A stretch of 64,000 bases of DNA from Synanceia verrucosa (taxonomy: Eukaryota; Chordata; Actinopteri; Perciformes; Synanceiidae), in contig CM056553.1 of NCBI GenBank assembly GCA_029721515.1, positions 3,733,001 to 3,797,000 of the forward strand, read 5' to 3'. The position numbers were made by a program, and so were the translations under genes. Below the pieces are notes generated by a model. The model was not told the DNA's origin, searched no databases, and saw nothing but the letters and a program-made list of their open reading frames with translations. Position 1 is the first letter of the stretch. Every line of letters starts with the position of its first letter. Shown here in pieces: positions 61,493 through 64,000 of this stretch.

Positions 61493-62750
61493 ACTGTACA
61501 TACTTAGTCTCAAAGTTTTCCTACACCTGGTAGAAAGTTTCATTTGGTTGCAGTCTGCAGCCTCAACACTTGATCCAACACACTGAACATGTAATAAATG
61601 TCAAATAACCTAAAAACCAAGCATTGTTCTTACTAGAAGCTTATAACTCATTAATTAGGCATAAGGATATGATTTATTAAGCATTAACAATTCATAAACC
61701 CTGTGAAAATATTACACTATTAGAAAGTGGCACCAAGCTGAGCAAGTATGTTTTTAGTCCATCCATCTGATGAAAATAATCATAAAAACAAACCTTTGGA
61801 GAGAAAATGCAGGCAAAAGGAACATAAAAGACGACACTTTTTTTGCCTCTTTGTAGCATTAAAAACACCCACTGGAACTAAATCTGCAACATTTACAGAA
61901 ACTTTGAGATCGGGTTTGGGTAAAAAATAAAACAAGTTACAATTTGAATAAAAATCTTAAAAGCCAGGTGTAGGCGGCTGCAAGCCTGTGTTGAACCAAA
62001 ACAGTGAATTTTGTTTGTATTCTGGAGGAAGTTCTTATTAAAAATTGTAATAAAAGAAAGAATTTTCCCCAAAGTCACCAAAAATGTCAACACACATGCA
62101 ACTATTAATCTGTGGCTTTTTTAAAGACAGTGCATGACCATAAAAGGCCTATTATGTCAGTATCCCCTGGATGGAAAACATTCCTACAAAGCACACCTTT
62201 TCCAGCACCTGGCTGAGCTCACTTTAGGCAATAATTGCATTTTGTGGAGAAGGAAGTGGCATGCTGTGAAGCGCCACCTTTAAAGAGGTTGACAGAGCAA
62301 TCTTCCCTGAAATGCATCAGAGGAGTGCTTCAGAAGGAGTAAAAGCGAACAGCTTGCAAATGTTGCAGATCAGTCGAATGATTCTCAAAAAATGAAGTTC
62401 CTGTTGTCTTGCTACTGAAGTTCCAGGTTATATTTTTTGAAGTGCTTATTTTCTTGTTAATGGAACAGTATTCCATGTGCTTCCATATTTTCCATAAAAT
62501 AAACTGGGGAGTAAATAAATCGAGTAAATAAATTTTAAAAAAAAAGTCATTTTCAGATGGGAACAACATCACAGGAGGTAATTTGACAAATTGTCTCAGA
62601 TGTAATTTTAACATTTATGAAATTTCAGGATGTGGTCTGTTAGAAACATCGAAAGGAGAGGGGAAGATGTTTTTGGTTAAATGGTAGTTTTCAGTTTACA
62701 TTGTTTTCCCTCTTATGCAAAGGCTACAAACAAATTAAGTCAACCCACTT
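61493..62750. other. No gene; candidate conserved stretch near 62140-62340
   Basis: About 62140-62340 is non-repetitive with TTTAGGCAATAATTGCATTT-like homeodomain/POU-type cores and no coding. Inference only. Confidence 0.35.
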
Positions 62751-62886
62751 GACTCTGAGTGTCAGCCGTTTTATAAAACAGAAAGTGTCTTGTTCCAGTG
62801 TTTTTTGCCCATTTCGAGTCATATTTCAAGACCCACAGAATATTTTGTACTATGACTCTGAAAAACTGAATAGCTCAAATGAAAGC
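62751..62886 (-). mobile_element. TTAA MITE family P, copy 17 (fragment)
   Basis: GACTCTGAGTGTCAGCCG, TTTTATAAAACAGAAAGTG and GAATATTTTGTACTATGAC match the family's end segment. It breaks off after TAGCTCAAATGAAAG. Confidence 0.85.
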
Positions 62887-64000
62887 TCAAACTTTTACCA
62901 ACATTACAGTGAACAGTCTGTGTTAGTTGTTGGAGCTGTATGTGTGGCAGAAAACTGCAGTGTTGAAGCAAAACACTGTGAACAAAATGAAAGATGAGGG
63001 GAGAGACACATCCCATCTCACACACTCTGTACTGTATGTCGAGCTTTAAAAAGGAGGCAGAGTGTGTTTTTAAGACTAATGAAACAGATTTCTATTTTCA
63101 CAAAGCGAGACAATGATCTTTACTGTACCGGACTGTCACACCACAAAACCAGCTACCACAGCATAAAGAGCTCCTTGTTTAATCCTCATTTGTTTTTTTT
63201 AACTGCAAAGAGCCTTTATGATGCGTTTAACAGCTTCAATTCACTTTACCTGGCATTTATGAGGAATTTTACTGCATATGACTTCAGCTAACCCTCTTAT
63301 AACCTCCTGCATGCCAAGCCCTCCTACATGGCATTGGTCATTAAGTCACCAAATTAGTCCGAGAGGAAAAGAAAGAAGAAAAGTTAAGAGGCTCTGCTCA
63401 GGGTGCGGTGACCTCTGAACTCTTTGGCCAGTGCTCACTTGAGTGAGTGTGTGTGTGACTGTGTGTGACAGCGAGGGGTTAAGCAAAGAATGCATGAAGT
63501 CTGCTGGTACCTCGGATAATTGAGCCATTTGTTGCAAGGTCACTGCAGAGCAAACCCCCCAACAGCCTCGTGTTATCAGCAGCCTTGACCAGAGCAACAG
63601 TGTCAGGCTGTTAACTTCCAAATATGTGAAGGGAAATCTAACATGTTTTGGTTATTTCTCTGTCTTCATCCACCAGGAAACATAAACTGCATGAATTATT
63701 TGGATTTTAGAAGGAAAGGCTGCTCAGACAGGACAGCACCTGTGCAACAAAGGTTTACTTGGTGGGTATCTGTTGAATGACTTTTTTCTTGTACCAAAAG
63801 ACAACAACAACCACATATAGTTCATTCATTCAAGACAACATATTGTTGCTGTAGCATCAAATAATCCTCCCATCACCTGATTCCCAACCTGTTCATTACA
63901 AAACAGTAGATACTTTTAGACTTAGCTGATGAGCATAGTGGAACATTTAGCAACCGCAGAGACAGATATTTCCCTCAGGAGACCAAACCCTGAGCGAAAA
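62887..64000. other. No gene seen
   Basis: Short frames of up to 91 codons without domains. The stretch to the window edge shows no tandem repeat or element ends. Confidence 0.55.

Overview
The window looks like intergenic and intronic DNA from a ray-finned (teleost) fish. The reasons are AT-rich, intron-bearing vertebrate sequence, a multi-exon type II C-type lectin gene with GT-AG introns, and a dense mix of teleost-style mobile elements: a tRNA-derived SINE with a GGAT tail, a Tc1 relic, PIF-Harbinger, hAT-like and piggyBac-like non-autonomous elements, and a gypsy-type solo LTR. No bacterial or phage genes, rRNA or CRISPR arrays were seen. The species cannot be named from the sequence alone.

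Layout. 1-9.7 kb has no recognisable gene. It holds a C-rich minisatellite (4.27-4.56 kb), a SINE, an internally deleted Tc1 element (5.38-6.18 kb) and a 1.1 kb long-terminal-inverted-repeat element (7.16-8.24 kb) that carries a nested TTAA-flanked MITE. 9.74-12.05 kb is a 2.3 kb satellite of CCAACA-type hexamers. 12-24 kb is mostly unannotatable single-copy-looking DNA with hAT-like, Harbinger and MITE insertions. 24.3-32.1 kb (minus strand) holds the only convincing protein-coding gene. 32.7-64 kb is again gene-poor and densely seeded with one MITE family.

The gene. Six coding exons plus a probable 5' non-coding exon give a 778-residue type II membrane C-type lectin. It has a short cytoplasmic tail without tyrosine, one membrane segment, a very long 590-residue heptad stalk encoded by a single exon, and a canonical six-cysteine C-type lectin domain with WIGL, QPN and WND motifs. 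All splice phases are consistent and no stop or frameshift was found. The stalk contains seven near-identical units of exactly 63 or 70 residues (9 or 10 heptads), each with one N-glycosylation sequon. Its introns carry a nested MITE/solo-LTR insertion, an interspersed repeat and an inverted-repeat element.

The mobile landscape. One TTAA-flanked, piggyBac-like MITE family occurs 17 times between 19.6 and 63 kb in both orientations, and not at all in the first 19.6 kb. Each sufficiently complete copy carries a sequence resembling the ZNF143/Staf binding site. No autonomous source is present. Most other reading frames are shadows of repeats.
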